This document shows positions 11,991-24,640 of a DNA stretch of 64,000 bases, one piece after another. Location: positions 159,121,652-159,185,651 of the forward strand of contig CM072511.1 in assembly GCA_036898135.1 (NCBI GenBank). Direction: 5' to 3'. Under the pieces are notes generated by a model. It was given only the letters and a program-made list of their open reading frames with translations. It was not told where the DNA came from and made no database searches. Position 1 is the first letter of the stretch; every line of letters starts with the position of its first letter. A program made the translations under genes and the position numbers. The DNA comes from Oncomelania hupensis (taxonomy: Eukaryota; Mollusca; Gastropoda; Littorinimorpha; Pomatiopsidae).

Positions 11991-14195
11991 ACTCAAGGTT
12001 ATAACATTCACATCATGGAACAATAACAAATAAACAAAGTCATCATTAGATAAAATCCTTTTCAAACAATTGAAATCAAATTAATGTTGTTAATCTCAAT
12101 CAACAACATTAACAATTAATATGTATTTAATTTTTAATGTGTTTTAGGAGATGTGTTCTAAATGATGTAAATTTAGATGCTGGAGTGCAGAGATCTTCAG
12201 GAAAGTTATTCCACAAAATGGAACCGGAATAAGCTAGACTAGTTTTGTAGAGATCAATTCTTGGAATTGGAACATTTAATTTTGTGGACGATCTGGCAGT
12301 TGTTTTTTTTTAAAAAGAGAAGAAAGATAGGAAGGTGCATTGCCAGAAAGGACCTTGTGCATGAAAACGCCTTTATTAAATTTTAGTCTGTCTGATTGAT
12401 TGATTGATTGATTTATTGTTGCTTTAGGTCCAGCGGACTCTTCCGAGCCAAATCAGGACCGGACAACCCCCGATCCGCATAAAAGATCTGCCGAAACAAC
12501 CCTAGTGGGAAAATTGAATGCCATCCACCGGCCAGTCACTTTACAATAAAGACATCCCACGCGGGGGACGGCTGAGGGTTGACCTCAACTACGCGAACAC
12601 CCCGATTACAAAAACAAAATAGAATACAACCATCATTATAAATCATCAACAAAACACATACATACAAAATGCCTATAGTGCGAAATAATACAATCATAGG
12701 AAGCCCTAGTGACCACCCGGCAGAAAGCGTCCAACACTCCCAAGCTGATCCAACAGACCTCATACACAAACAAGGAGTCTTGTCCAGGAAGAGTTTTCAA
12801 GAAAAAAGGTAGGTCATTGATCTAGCGAAGAAGAAGAAAGTATAGCAGAGTGATAGGACAGATCAGGAATGGGAAAGAGCAAATGATGAAGACAGCGACA
12901 GTGGGAATTTAAAGCACTAAATTTCTAGAAAGTGGGGATACTATTTATACTGAAACCCCCGGCACTCCAACGGGGGGAACTGTTGCCGCAGTGAATTAGT
13001 CATGCCTACAAAGGCAAGACAGGTTTTCAACTGGGGCTTTCACTGTTCCCTTTATAGGTTAGAACAATCTACAGTGACAAGATTGCTCATGACCCCAAGG
13101 GGTTTTTAGTCTGTCGGTAAGAGGTAGAATATTGATCCGTTTATAGTAATCTGGAGAGATTTTTTGTTTTAAGTAAAATTTGCACGTTTGTGAATTCTAA
13201 TTAAAGGTTTCATTGCATTGCCACTAGCAGAATCCCAAATACTAGAAGAATAATCAATAAATGATTGAATATGACCGGAATAAAATAGTTTACGAGAATG
13301 TAAATTTAATAAATGCTTTATCCTCGATAATTGGTAAATCCTTTTAGAAATAGTTTTACTAATATTTGAAATAAGTTTTACCCAGGACAAATTATTGTCT
13401 ATAGTTACTCCAAGAAGTTTATGACACTGTACTTCAGCAATTATTGTATTGCCAATTTTTAATGGAAGAAGTTTTATTGATACATTTTGTCTTTTCTATC
13501 TTGTTGTAATTAGCATGGATTTTGTTTTGTCTGGATTGAGGGCCATGTGGTTGTATTCAGTCCATTCCTGTAGTTCACTAGCCCCTTTTTGTAATGAGGA
13601 GGAGAGTTTATTCAAGTCTATATTTTGAGAATGTAATGTAGTGTCATCAGCAAAGAGTTCACAAGAAGTAGAAATATAAAAGGGAAGATCATTTATATAG
13701 ATAGAAAATAACAACGGTCCTAAAACAGATCCTTGCGGTACTCCAGTTGTAACAATTTCAAATTATGACTTTTGGTTATTTACATAAACACACTGTTCTC
13801 TGTCCGAAATAAACGATTTAAGAAACTCAAGAGATTTGGAATGAATGCCATATAGGTTTAGTTTACGTAGAAGAAGGTCATGGTCTATTACATCAAAAGC
13901 TCTTGCGAAGTCAACAAATAATATTCCAGAAAATTGTCCCTTATTAATATTATTTAGCCATTGTTCTATCATTGATGTAAGAGCTGTGTGACAAGAGTGT
14001 TTAGCTCTGAAACCAGACTGATTTTCATGTAAGAGGCTGTTTTCAGTGAAATGATCAAGAATATTATTATTTATGTGCTTTTCAAGAGGTTTAGAGAGAG
14101 TAGAAAGAATCGATATAGGTCTATAGTTCGATGGGTCAGTGCTATCACCATTCTTGAAAAGGGGTATAACCTTAGCTTTTTTTTAACATTATAGG
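11991..14195 (-). mobile_element. Second jockey-superfamily LINE, 5'-truncated, interrupted
   Basis: Minus strand from about 14190: LFKNGDSTDPSNYRPIS, then GFRAKHSCHTALTSMIEQW, then GILFVDFARAFDVIDH, then LFSIYINDLPFY and ELFADDTTLHSQN (catalytic FADD), then EWTEYNHMALNPDKTKSM. The C-terminal part (FIDYSSSIWD, then MHKVLSGNAPSYLSSLF and SILWNNFPEDL) continues to about 12130, but is split by the retroposon at 12393-13103. A related copy lies at 31973-34110. Several frame breaks are present. Confidence 0.8.
12393..13103 (-). mobile_element. Full-length TGAT-tailed retroposon (711 bp)
   Basis: Flanked by a perfect 12-bp duplication TTTTAGTCTGTC at 12381-12392 and 13104-13115. On the minus strand it starts ACCCCTTGGGGTCATGAGC and ends GACCTAAAGCAACAATAAAT followed by (CAAT)n. 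It is nearly identical along its length to 56664-57365, with the same 5' end. Internal features include two TATA-like motifs (CCTATAAAGGG near the 5' end and AGTATAAATAG further in). No long open frame. It is probably a non-autonomous retroposon moved by a LINE. Confidence 0.85.
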
Positions 14196-14232
14196 AAAAT
14201 GTGTTTTGTCTATGCATAGGTTGTATATATAC

Positions 14233-14262
14233 GTTAAAGTGTCAGTAAGAGAGAGAGAGAGA

Positions 14263-14297
<35 letters not shown>
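14233..14297. repeat. (GA)n microsatellite
   Basis: GA dinucleotide run with a GT interruption. Confidence 0.95.
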
Positions 14298-14300
<3 letters not shown>

Positions 14301-15160
14301 TGAGATGGTGATGTCAGGGGATGCGAGTCCATGTGATAAGCTGCTTGCTCATGGGGGCATGGATATGAGTGTGTGTGTGATGTATGGTGTTGTTTGCATC
14401 CCTGGGGTAAATTGCTAATGTTAAAAAAAGATGTTAATACATGATTATGCTTGTCCCCCCTTTCTGATTGTATTTTAAACACTTTTTAAAGCTTACTTTT
14501 AACCATTACAGTTATAATATGTAGGTAACAGCAGAAATAGTGAGACAAAATGTAGGAAATTAGCTTAGCGCAAAATAGATAGCATCGAATGAAACTTGAC
14601 GTTAATTCACCAGTTACCTAAAGGAAAGCAGACATATGTTAAATTAACCTTCTCCAGACAATCACGCAGACAGACTTGGCTAAACCAGGAATTTTAAATA
14701 GCTTACTTGCCAAAACTGACCAGAATGTCGTCTCCGTTAACTAGCCATGCGCCTCTTATCGCGATTGGATCTATCCTCCACGCTACCTCTGACACTCCAA
14801 TTCAAGGATAATTATACGTGTCTGGTAAATAGGGCAGGTGTGGGAAATATTCAAATAAAAACGAATAATCCCGTATATGCGAGATTAACTAAAACGAGAG
14901 CTAAATGATTGGTCAGAAGACTATAGGGATCCCTGCATATCCTTGGGGACCCAACTTTAGCTCGTCAGTCGATTTTTACCTACGAAGCTGCGAGGGTCAA
15001 ACCAAGGAACAAGCTGCAGTGAACGCTTATCCTCAGCCTTATCATCAAGATAGACTAGAGACGGTTTCACGGATCCCAGAGTCTAGAAGTAAGATAACAT
15101 TAGTAGTTTTGATATGTGTATGTTTATTTTATATTGATTGCCATGTATTAATACTATGTT
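14298..15160. other. Unassigned intron
   Basis: No element or gene recognised. A short open frame at 14905-15165 has no recognisable motif and is treated as chance. Confidence 0.55.
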
Positions 15161-15162
15161 CT

Positions 15163-15163
<1 letters not shown>

Positions 15164-15227
<64 letters not shown>
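15164..15227. repeat. (TA)n microsatellite
   Basis: About 64 bp of pure TA, immediately left of a TIR element. Confidence 0.97.
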
Positions 15228-15229
<2 letters not shown>

Positions 15230-15238
15230 TGATCGTCC

Positions 15239-15723
15239 TAGGGATTTGCAAAACCGGTACGACGTCACAGTAAACAAACCCACTCGAACGCAAACCGGTA
15301 GGCCAGTCACGGAAACCGGTATGACCCATAGCAAAGCTTTATAATGCGTCACTATTTTATATAAGTAGATGGCGACTCTGTTAATGCACTTTCTGTTTCA
15401 TTAGAAACACCTTCGTCTTCACATAAACTTCTTTTATTGCCCCTCTCCTCCCTAGCAAAAAATGAAAAAAGAGATTTTTGCTTCTTCATTATTACTAGCC
15501 TATCTGCCACTGTCGCAATACATACTGACGAGCATGAGGGAAGAAAAAATCTAAAAGTGCGCGAGCTTAATTTATCCGTATTCACGATAGCCTTGCGCCC
15601 GCCAATGTTATATCATTCTGTATTAATTACCTCAAAGAATATGGCAAGGCTACTGAACGCATTCGCAGGCCTCTCGTCTACACTCCCTAAACACATAATC
15701 AGCGTGGCTGGCTGGCCAGCTGG

Positions 15724-15789
<66 letters not shown>

Positions 15790-15937
15790 ATTTCTCTTGT
15801 TTTTTTTAATCTTTCTCTTTATTTTTGAAACCAGTCAAACAAAATAAGAACCGGTAGGCTCTACCGGCTACTGATTTTTCAACCGGTATTTTTATTCTCA
15901 AACCGGTAAAATACCGGTAATTTCCGGTTAAATCCAT

Positions 15938-15942
<5 letters not shown>
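15239..15942 (-). mobile_element. hAT-derived non-autonomous element with AACCGGT subterminal repeats
   Basis: The ends are inverted: TAGGGATTTGCAAAACCGG on the left and, complemented, TAGGGATGGATTTAACCGG on the right. Seven ACCGGT hexamers cluster near the two ends (15250s-15310s and 15849-15915), like subterminal transposase-binding repeats. An internal minus-strand frame at about 15352-15490 reads MKKQKSLFSFFAREERG, a common N-terminus of KIAA1586/ZMYM6-type hAT transposases. A (TC)n tract at 15722-15787 lies inside. It sits between two (TA)n tracts; target duplications cannot be resolved in that sequence. Confidence 0.65.

Positions 15943-16018
<76 letters not shown>
15943..16018. repeat. 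(TA)n microsatellite
   Basis: About 76 bp of TA repeat directly adjoining the right TIR of the preceding element. Confidence 0.97.
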
Positions 16019-16019
<1 letters not shown>

Positions 16020-16022
<3 letters not shown>

Positions 16023-17590
16023 CAGAAACAGATTATTGTTTCTGAGACAGTATGCATGTGGATTGATGTATCTTAGCCTTAAGATTCGAATCGAATTGTG
16101 CATATGGGAACCTTGCAGGTGTCTGATGCTATGGACACTTTGCAGAGGAGACCGCACACTTATATCTAACGAGAATATTGTAGCCAGAGCTCCGACGTTT
16201 ACAGGTCAGCTCTGAGACGGTTTGTGGGGACAAACGCATGACGCTTGCTCCCGTGGTACAGAAGGAGAACAACCAAGATTCTACCTCTCCACGTCCGACC
16301 CTCGTAGCTACAAGAGCTAAACGACTCACCCACTCAACCTGAGAGGCAAGACTTCTCAGAAGGACCCAAGTACTCTCAACGACAGGGCAGCTAAGTCACC
16401 CACAAATGCAACTGAGTTGTACCCTCGAGAAAACATAATCGACCACTAGATCATTTAGTGAACTATGAATATATTTGCGCAGCTTATGATGAAAAAGATC
16501 TGCTGACAAACTTTCCCAGCACATCGAACTCTTAGAATTATTAATTTACCTGTTTAATGAAGTGCATGTAAAAGTTGTGTTGAATATATAAAACGAGAAA
16601 TTACATACATACGACTGGTGTCATTCTATTTGTATTGTTGTGTAGCTATTAGTTTTCTTCTCTCGAGACATAATAATCTAGTCTTTTGATTAGTAATCAA
16701 TGGTTCTCAAGTTGAGCCAAATGATACTAAAACGCCCGAGAACAAATACAAATTTTATGTGACCAAAGCGCAGTGATCAGTCTCTCACACAGCTTCGGAA
16801 TTCTGGTAAAAGAACAATCGATAGTGGTAACCCATCGCCCATCTATCAATAAGTCTTACCCCCCAGTAAGATGAACGTATCTTCCCCAGAATATCATCAC
16901 AATGTACATACTTGAAGGCATGTACTGTTCACCCCATCCATCCTCTTCTAACATTTCAGTTAATTATTCTCTTATTCATTTGTTTATTTTTATATTATTT
17001 ATTGATGCGTCTGTGTGCTTGTGTTTCAAGCATTAGGTGATTCGGTTGTGGTTGTGGATAATAAAACAGTTATGCTCAGTTTGGATTATTATGTTCATAT
17101 CTTAATGTGAATAATGTTCACAATATTATTTGGGCCAATAATATAGAATTGTTGTCTAGAGTTTTATGGATTTAGCCTGCTTCTATGTACCTTGAGAAAC
17201 AGTTTTAAAATAAACTCCAAAGCTTGGTTTTTATCTGAGGACTCGTGTTGTTTTTACCTTGTCTTTTTCTATCGAATGATAATAATGTGAACACCGAAAT
17301 GGATGATAACGATGGGTTGAGGGTGTGGAGATAATTAGAAGGCTGCGGGGCACAGAAGTAATAAATATAGGTTGAAAAGTATCTGTTCAATGGTTCTTAA
17401 GATGTGGTGTGCAGAGGACCGATTGACATTAATCTGTTTCTGATTCCAGATTAAATTAAAGTTTTCCAGATACAAAAAAGATTGCAAGCATGCACATGTA
17501 TGCATCCACATCTGCGTAGCTTTATCCTACACTTATGTTCCAATACACGCTTGAAATCACACGACAGAAAGGGAATGGATGTGGATTTAC
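16020..17590. other. Unassigned intron
   Basis: A/T-rich; no frame, repeat copy or element end that I can support. Confidence 0.6.
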
Positions 17591-17594
17591 TTAC

Positions 17595-17779
17595 TAGCCC
17601 ATTTGCAGTGTTATTCGTAGACGAGTCACTGCCTGGTCTCATTCTTTTCCAATTGACAACGAGAACAGCGTTAGCTTCGAAGTCAGTTGTACCCGTGAAA
17701 GCGTGTACATGGCTGTCAACCTTATCGAAAACCTCGGTGGAGGTACCTTTACCCTTCTCGTGATACAGGTATCGCACAA
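17595..17779 (-). CDS. Exon: NIDO domain, third part
   Basis: 185 bp, acceptor TTTTGCAG, donor GTAAGT, phase 0 at the end. It starts VRYLYHEKGKGTSTEVF, matching the NIDO VYYRE strand, and continues to NAVLVVNWKRMRPG, equivalent to the conserved hydrophobic strand ending TWxxV. It ends TNNTANGL, where the canonical domain has NTFQ, and the next exon supplies FGSATFQ. The following intron is about 15.2 kb. Confidence 0.82.
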
Positions 17780-18059
17780 CTGCAAAAAAAAAAGGCATTG
17801 ACCACTCTTTATCGCAAGATACCTTGTGTAGCTGCAAGTTGGTTCCTACTTAGAAGAAAAAAAAAAAGAGAAACAGGACGGCAAGTCATTCAAATGTATT
17901 CCTAGACACAAACATTTAGAATAAAAGTGCATTGTGTTCTGTTATGTTGTGTTCACACACACGTAAAACAACAGCAGCAACAACAAAATAAATGAAATAA
18001 CAACAAAATATTATAATAGTAAAGTAAAAATATTAAAAAATAATAATAAAATAACAAGA

Positions 18060-18132
18060 AAACAACCGACACTGATTTGAACCAGTATGTCTCAATCCAA
18101 AGTCAGAAGCCTCAACAACTACACCAAAGTGC
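18060..18132 (-). repeat. tRNA-like sequence, probably SINE remnant
   Basis: On the minus strand, TGGTGTAGTTGTTGAGG resembles a Pol III A box and GGTTCAAATCA a B box, spaced about as in a tRNA, with CTTTGGA where an anticodon loop would be. The acceptor and D stems do not pair, so it is not a functional tRNA gene. Confidence 0.35.
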
Positions 18133-18675
18133 ATTTTGCAGATATTGGTGGCAAAAACAAATAGGATATACATGTACATACATGTAGTTGAATGCACTAT
18201 CGGTTGCTATGTAATAATAAAGCATATATATACCTATGTACTTATTACATAGAGGTAAGAATAAATACACTCGGTGTAAGCGAAGCTACGTTGTAATCGT
18301 GTTCGTTGTATCCATACAATTTTAAGTCATAAATAAAAAGAAATCTGACAGGGATATTTTTTTCTTTCGGTAAAAGCGTTGTTTGTTGAAATCGTGTTCG
18401 TTTTACGCGTGTTTGGCTGTATTTAGGACCTACATGTACCTCGCTCAGATTTGCAAAAATCTTAATTTTGTGTTTGTGTGTATGTGTGTGTGTTTTTTTT
18501 AGTTATTCATTGCTTACTGCAAAAAGCCGAATCAGGACCACAAAATCAAGACCACGTGTGTGTGTGGAGGGGAGTACACGGATTCACTTTGCTATACGCA
18601 TGCAAGTCAGACACAGACTGTGTAACAAATATAATAATGTTTGGAATTTTACAGGTATAAGTTATTGGTACTTAC

Positions 18676-18832
18676 GCGACAAGCTATCTGTGGTGTTAAG
18701 TCCGATGTAGGTACAGTAGGCGCACACAGAGTAAAAGTCTCTGTTCCCGCAGCCAGGTTGAATAAAGGGCAGTTTTTTGAAAATCTCATCATTTGTAACA
18801 TTGGAAAATCCTATCTTCCCATCCTGACGTAT
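18676..18832 (-). CDS. Exon: NIDO domain, second part
   Basis: 157 bp, acceptor TTTCTTTCAG, donor TCGC|GTAAGT. It reads IRQDGKIGFSNVTNDEIF, equivalent to the NIDO signature VxxNGxISFG, then an unusual Cys-containing segment, PGCGNRDFYSVCAYCTYIG, where most NIDO domains have IAPFWADVD. The last base joins the next exon to give Leu. The four cysteines here are not typical of NIDO and may form extra disulfides (inference). Confidence 0.75.
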
Positions 18833-19124
18833 CTGAAAGAAAACAAGAAGGCAAGCCGTTCAAATGTATTTCTAGCCATTCACACACATAGCCGAAACAC
18901 AAGCTTGTTCCAAAGTGTTAATGTTGTTGGCGGTGTTGTGGCTCGGCTTTAGGTTAATGAAACAAAAGGAACACATGGAATGATAGGTCACCATCTGCCA
19001 CCATCTGAAGTATATATGCAAGCCAAAAAAAATAAATAAATAAAAATCGGGTAAGCTAATGTTTTACATACAGTGCAAAATGTGTTTAGAAAATGGTGAA
19101 GCATAATGGCTATGAACCAAGTTT

Positions 19125-19970
<846 letters not shown>

Positions 19971-20312
19971 GGATTGGGATGGGGTGGTACGTGTAGGTAA
20001 AAGGGGGCTACGCATAGGTTTAAAGGGGCATGGGTAGGTATAACGGGGATACGGGTATATATAAGGGGGTATGGTGATGGTCGATTCCTTTCATCCATAC
20101 CTGCGAAACGATCAACGGGGAAGTATCAAGGAGGGTACAGGTAGGTTACAAGGGGGGTACGGAAGGTATCAAGGGGATAGGGGGAGGTATCAAGTGGGTT
20201 CGGGGAGGTATCAAGGGGGTATGGTGAGGCATCATGGGGGGGGGCAGGGAGATATCAGGGGGTTGGGGGTATGGTGAGGTATCAAGGGGGATATGGGGAG
20301 GTATCATCGTCC
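19971..20312 (+). repeat. G-rich minisatellite
   Basis: Irregular tandem units of about 20-24 bp around GGTATCAAGGGGGTATGGGGA, with long G runs on the plus strand. Confidence 0.75.
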
Positions 20313-20469
20313 AAATGAAACTCGCAGACAAAAGTTGTCTCTCTGTCTACATTTTAAACAGCAACTTGTGTACCACTAGTTCTAAATAAAACTCGTCACG
20401 GGAATTACGCGCTATCTTACGTTATAGGACATTCTTCAGTATAGAAAATTTGCCTAGCTACTACCAGAC

Positions 20470-20926
20470 AGATCTGAAACATTCGATCAATAATGAACAA
20501 GTAACTTTAGAAAATTCTCAACGATACTACAACAATATTATTTTCTTGACGAAAACTATCAACATTATACAAAGCTTTTTCTAGCTACAGTGCATAACTA
20601 ATAATCAAAGGTAAATACAGGCTATGATCGCATGCTGGTCAGGTCTTGCAAAGACCATCCTGCATGGCACAGTGCAAGGAGGTAGAAGAAGAGGGAGACC
20701 GAAAAAGAGGTGGGAGGACAACATTCGAGAATGGACTGGCTTGACACTGAGCGAAACCATCAGGGTCGCTGAGGACAGGGAAAGATGGAGTACGCTCATT
20801 AAACGATCATCTGTGGTGCCCCTACGACCTCCGAGTAATGGGATAGGATAGGATAGGGATAGGATTGGATCGCATGCTTTGCGAAATAAAATGATCGGAA
20901 CCATCGTGCGCGTCTCAACCGTAACA
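20470..20926 (-). mobile_element. Partial LTR of the Gmr1-type gypsy family, interrupted
   Basis: On the minus strand it starts TGTTACGGTTGAGACGCGCA at 20926 and continues with the GCAAAGCATGCGAT, TTTACCTTTGATTA and GTTGTAGTATCGTTGAGAA blocks of the LTR family. An RTE-like LINE end is inserted at 20636-20867. The remaining LTR 3' portion is missing or diverged. Confidence 0.7.
20636..20867 (+). mobile_element. RTE-like LINE 3' end, 232 bp
   Basis: Flanked by a perfect 10-bp duplication GATCGCATGC (20626-20635, 20868-20877). It encodes the C-terminal RTE-like tail LAKTILHGTVQGGRRRGRP and REWTGLTLSETIRVAEDRE, then the 3' end with (GGATA)n. It is a 5'-truncated insertion into the LTR. Confidence 0.88.
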
Positions 20927-22166
20927 GCGTCATTCTGGAATTGTCTGTATTATTTGACATTGTTGATAGACTACAGGCATGTATGGAGGGTTGTTGTTGT
21001 GTTTTTTAAAGAGATTTTGATTCCAGTTGTTGATTACTGTTTGCTGCCTCTTTTGGCTGAATAAAGTTGGAAAATTTTATAACAACGACTGCGTTAATTT
21101 CCTATTAAACGTAGGATTTTATAGTTACTGAGGATAATGAATTTCCTGAACAGAATTTGTGTGAAAGTGAATAATATTTGTGATATAATTTTGATTGTAA
21201 TGATGCTCATAAATGATTTTTATTAATTTAGAGTAACAAATGCAAGTATATCTAGAAGTAAAATATTTATTTGAATCCATTGCCTTTTGCTTCTAAAATT
21301 CCAGTATGCCTTGCGCTTGACCCCTCACTGGACACTAACCAGCCCACTAGGATCTATAGGCCAAGAAGTAGACAGGTGGTCAAAAACTGTATGCAGGATT
21401 ATGATTTAATTGATATTTTTAGAGTACTTAATCCGGATAAAAGAAAGTATTCTTGGAAGAGATTTAATAGCAGCGTGCAACGTAGTAGAATTTATTGGTT
21501 TTTAGTGAGCTCCGACCTTGGACCTTGTGTTGGCAGTAGTGATATTGCTCCAGGATATTTATCAGATCACTCAATAGTTTATTTGGGGTTAAAAACGGAG
21601 ATTTCAGGTAAAGCCAGGGCATACTGGAAATTCAATAATTTACTTTTGCGTGATAAAACTTTTGTAGATCTTGTGAAGTTCACTATTTTGGAACTTAAGA
21701 AACAATATGCCGTTCTTGTTTATGACCGAGACAATATACATCGTATTGACGACGACGACAAAATCTTTATGATCGACGATCAGTTATTTTTCGAAATGAT
21801 TTTACTTGAGTTGCGTGGTAAATGTATCTCATACTCGGTTCGTAAGAAAAAAGAAGAGTCGAGTAGAGGCAGAACTTTTGGACGAAATAAAAGATTTAGA
21901 GGCTAATCTTTCTGACACAAACATACACATCCTGGAAGAAAAAAGACAGTCTTTGTACACACTGCGTAAAAAGAAAATAGACGGTATGATTATACGTTCG
22001 CTTATGAAGTGGAGATATGAAGGAGAACGGAATAGTAAATACTTTTGTAATTTAGAAAAAAGGAATTATGTACAGAAATCTATGGCATTTTTACAGAAAG
22101 AGAACGGTAGTATTGTTCATGATGGGGAGGAGTTAGTGAAAGAAACAAAGGTTTTTTAATGAATGT

Positions 22167-23420
22167 TTGGACACTGCTAGAGCAGATGATGCTAGTGATC
22201 ATACTATCGATGACCTTAATCTCCCCAAGCTTACGGAAGAGAAGAAGAATAGCATTGAAGGACGCATTACTCGTGATGAGGCCTTGTACTCTTTAAAGAA
22301 TATGAAGAACGACAAGAGTCCAGGGTCGGATGGCTACACTGCAGAGTTCTTTAAGTTTTTCTTTGTTGATTTAGGTAAGCTATTAGTTAGGTCTGTAAAT
22401 AGGGGCTTTGAAAAAGGAGAAATGTCAATAACGCAAAGGGAGGGGGTAATAACTTGTATTCCAAAAGAGGGAAGAGATAAAAGATTTTTAAAAAACTGGA
22501 GGCCTATAACTTTGTTGAATACTGTTTATAAGATAGCATCTGCGTGCATAGCGAATAGGCTTAAACCAGTGCTTCTTGACATAATCAATGAAAACCAAAC
22601 AGGATTTCTTAAAGGGAGGTACATTGGGGAAAATATTAGATTACTGTATGATACCATGTTGTTCTTGGAGAAAGATAATAGAGCGGGATTGCTCCTTATG
22701 ATTGACTTTGAAAAAGCATTTGATTCTATCTCGTGGTCGTTCCTAGATAACTGCCTTAAAGCGTTTAATTTTGGTCTAGACATACAAAAGTGGGTGCGGG
22801 CGTTTTATGCTAACATCAAGTCGTGTGTTTCAGTGAACGGGCAGCTGTCTCAGTGGTTTAATGTAAGTCGGGGAACACGTCAGGGAGATCCCTTATCTTG
22901 TTATTTATACCTTATTTGTGCAGAGGTATTAGCTCAAATGATTCTTCGGAATAAGGACGTTAAAGGAATAAAGATAGGAGAAAAGGAAACCGTTATTTCT
23001 CAATTTGCAGACGACACAACTTTCTTCTTAGATGGCACTAGAGAGTCCTTCCAGGCTTGTGTTGACACTCTGAAAACGTTTGCTCGTATCTCTGGTCTTA
23101 ATATAAACTATGATAAGTCCGCTGTTGTGTGGATAGGCTCGGCTAAAAACTCAAACGCGAGATACATGACTGAAATTAATTTTGTCTGGAATCCTCTTGT
23201 GTTTAAGGTATTAGGGATTGTTTTTTCAGTTAATATAAAAAATATTGTAAGATTAAAGTTTGAAAACAAGTTAACAGAAATTGAAAGAATTATTGCGATA
23301 TGGTCAAAAAGAAATTTAACTCCGTTTGGTAAGATTGCTGTAATAAAAAGTCAAATACTCTCAAAATTAACATATTTATTTACTAATATTCCAGACCCAA
23401 GCGAAAGTTTTTTTAAGTGA
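22167..23420 (+). pseudogene. Reverse transcriptase of Tx1-like LINE
   Basis: Motifs in order: NDKSPGSDGYTAEFFKFF, NWRPITLLNTVYKIAS, NQTGFLKGRYIGENIRLL, LLMIDFEKAFDSISW, RGTRQGDPLSCYLYLICAE, ISQFADDTTFFLDG (catalytic FADD) and GLNINYDKSAVVWIG. These are typical of the L1/Tx1 group rather than the CR1 or RTE types elsewhere in the window. A TGA at 23420 ends the frame; coding sense resumes around 23430. Confidence 0.88.
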
Positions 23421-24171
23421 ACTAGCAAAGCTGTTATATTCTTTTCTGTGGAACGGTAAAACAGATAAAATAAAAAGGAAAATTGCGAGTCAAGCGTACG
23501 AGAGTGGTGGTTTGAAAATGACAGATGTAAGAGCTTTCCTGTGTGCCCTAAAAGTTTCTTGGCTTAAAAGAATTTTGCTCTCGGAGGGGAAAATAAGTCA
23601 CATTTTGCTTATGCAATGTCCATTGTTGAAACATTGTCTTCATTTTGGTAGTAATTGTTTTGAAGTTGCGATACAACATATAAAAAATCCTTTCTGGAGG
23701 GATGTTTTCAAACATTGTAAAAATGTTGTGATAAAATGTGCTCCTGTCACAGAAAGGGATTTTGTTAATGAACCATTGTTTTTTAGCATAAGCATTCGTA
23801 GAGAAAGTAAAACAGTGTTTCTACAAAATTGGCTTGTTGCAGGAGTGACACAAGTCGGTCATCTCTTATTGTTAAATAGATTTATGACACACGAAGAATT
23901 TATCACAAAATACAATAGTGAGTGTAATTTTTTACTGTATCAAGGTGTGGTTCATGCAGTGAAAGAATACCAGCGCAAGATGAATTTTACAGACTTAGAA
24001 AATGTTGTAACGTCTAAGCCAGTGTGGTGGAACACTTGTGTAAAGGGTGTGAAGTCTGTTTATTCTTGTATTATTAGTAACACTGAAATACCAAAAAGTA
24101 TTGATAAATGGAGCAGATTTTTTGATACTGAGATAAATGTCAAGAAATTGTTTTATAAACTTAAATAAAAA

Positions 24172-24633
24172 GACACACTACGTTGGTTTCAGTATAAAAT
24201 CCTTTACAGGATTCTGCCGACAGGAAGATTTGTATATATGCGTAAGCTAGTTGATTGTCCAGTGTGTTGTTTTTGTAACAGTGCTGAAGAAACACTGCCA
24301 CATCTTTTTTGGGAATGTAACATAATAAGAGATTTTTGGTTTGATGTACAAGTGTGGCTGCAGTCAAAGTTTCAGCATTGTAGTAATGTACGATTCGACT
24401 TGGAATTGGTCATCTTCGGCTGTAAGGATCATTTGTACACTGATAGAATATTTGATCTGATTTTGCTCCTTGCCAAGTACCACATTTTCGTTTGTAAACT
24501 AAAGGGCACAAAGCCAAATATCAATGTATTGAAGAGTATTGTAAAAGATTCGTATGTTGTTGATAAATATTATGCTAATGTTAATGGTGGTCGCTGGATT
24601 GACGACTGGCAACAATATGCTCCATATCTGTAA
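24172..24633 (+). pseudogene. LINE C-terminal Cys/His region
   Basis: Reads LRWFQYKILYRILPTG, then CPVCCFCNSAEETLPHLFWEC, the CxxC...HxxxxC motif found near the C-terminus of L1/Tx1-type ORF2 proteins, then about 90 further residues ending at TAA 24633. Confidence 0.75.
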
Positions 24634-24640
24634 ATCCTTT

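Larger units (their letters stand above)
21270..24640 (+). mobile_element. Tx1-like (L1-group) LINE, 5'-truncated
   Basis: Order on the plus strand: end of endonuclease (21300-21620, with LSDHSIVYL), a linker, RT (22167-23420), C-terminal domain (23512-24168) and a Cys/His motif region (24172-24633). Interruptions: a frame change near 21880, a stop at 22157, a TGA at 23420 and a TAA at 24168, so it is dead but little eroded. The endonuclease N-terminus is missing. Confidence 0.85.

Noticed and set aside
17482..17763. Plus-strand 93-codon open frame opposite the NIDO exon
   Set aside because: Shadow of the minus-strand exon, which has splice sites, phase match and domain homology.
18060..18132. 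Functional tRNA gene
   Set aside because: A- and B-box-like motifs exist, but acceptor and D stems do not pair.
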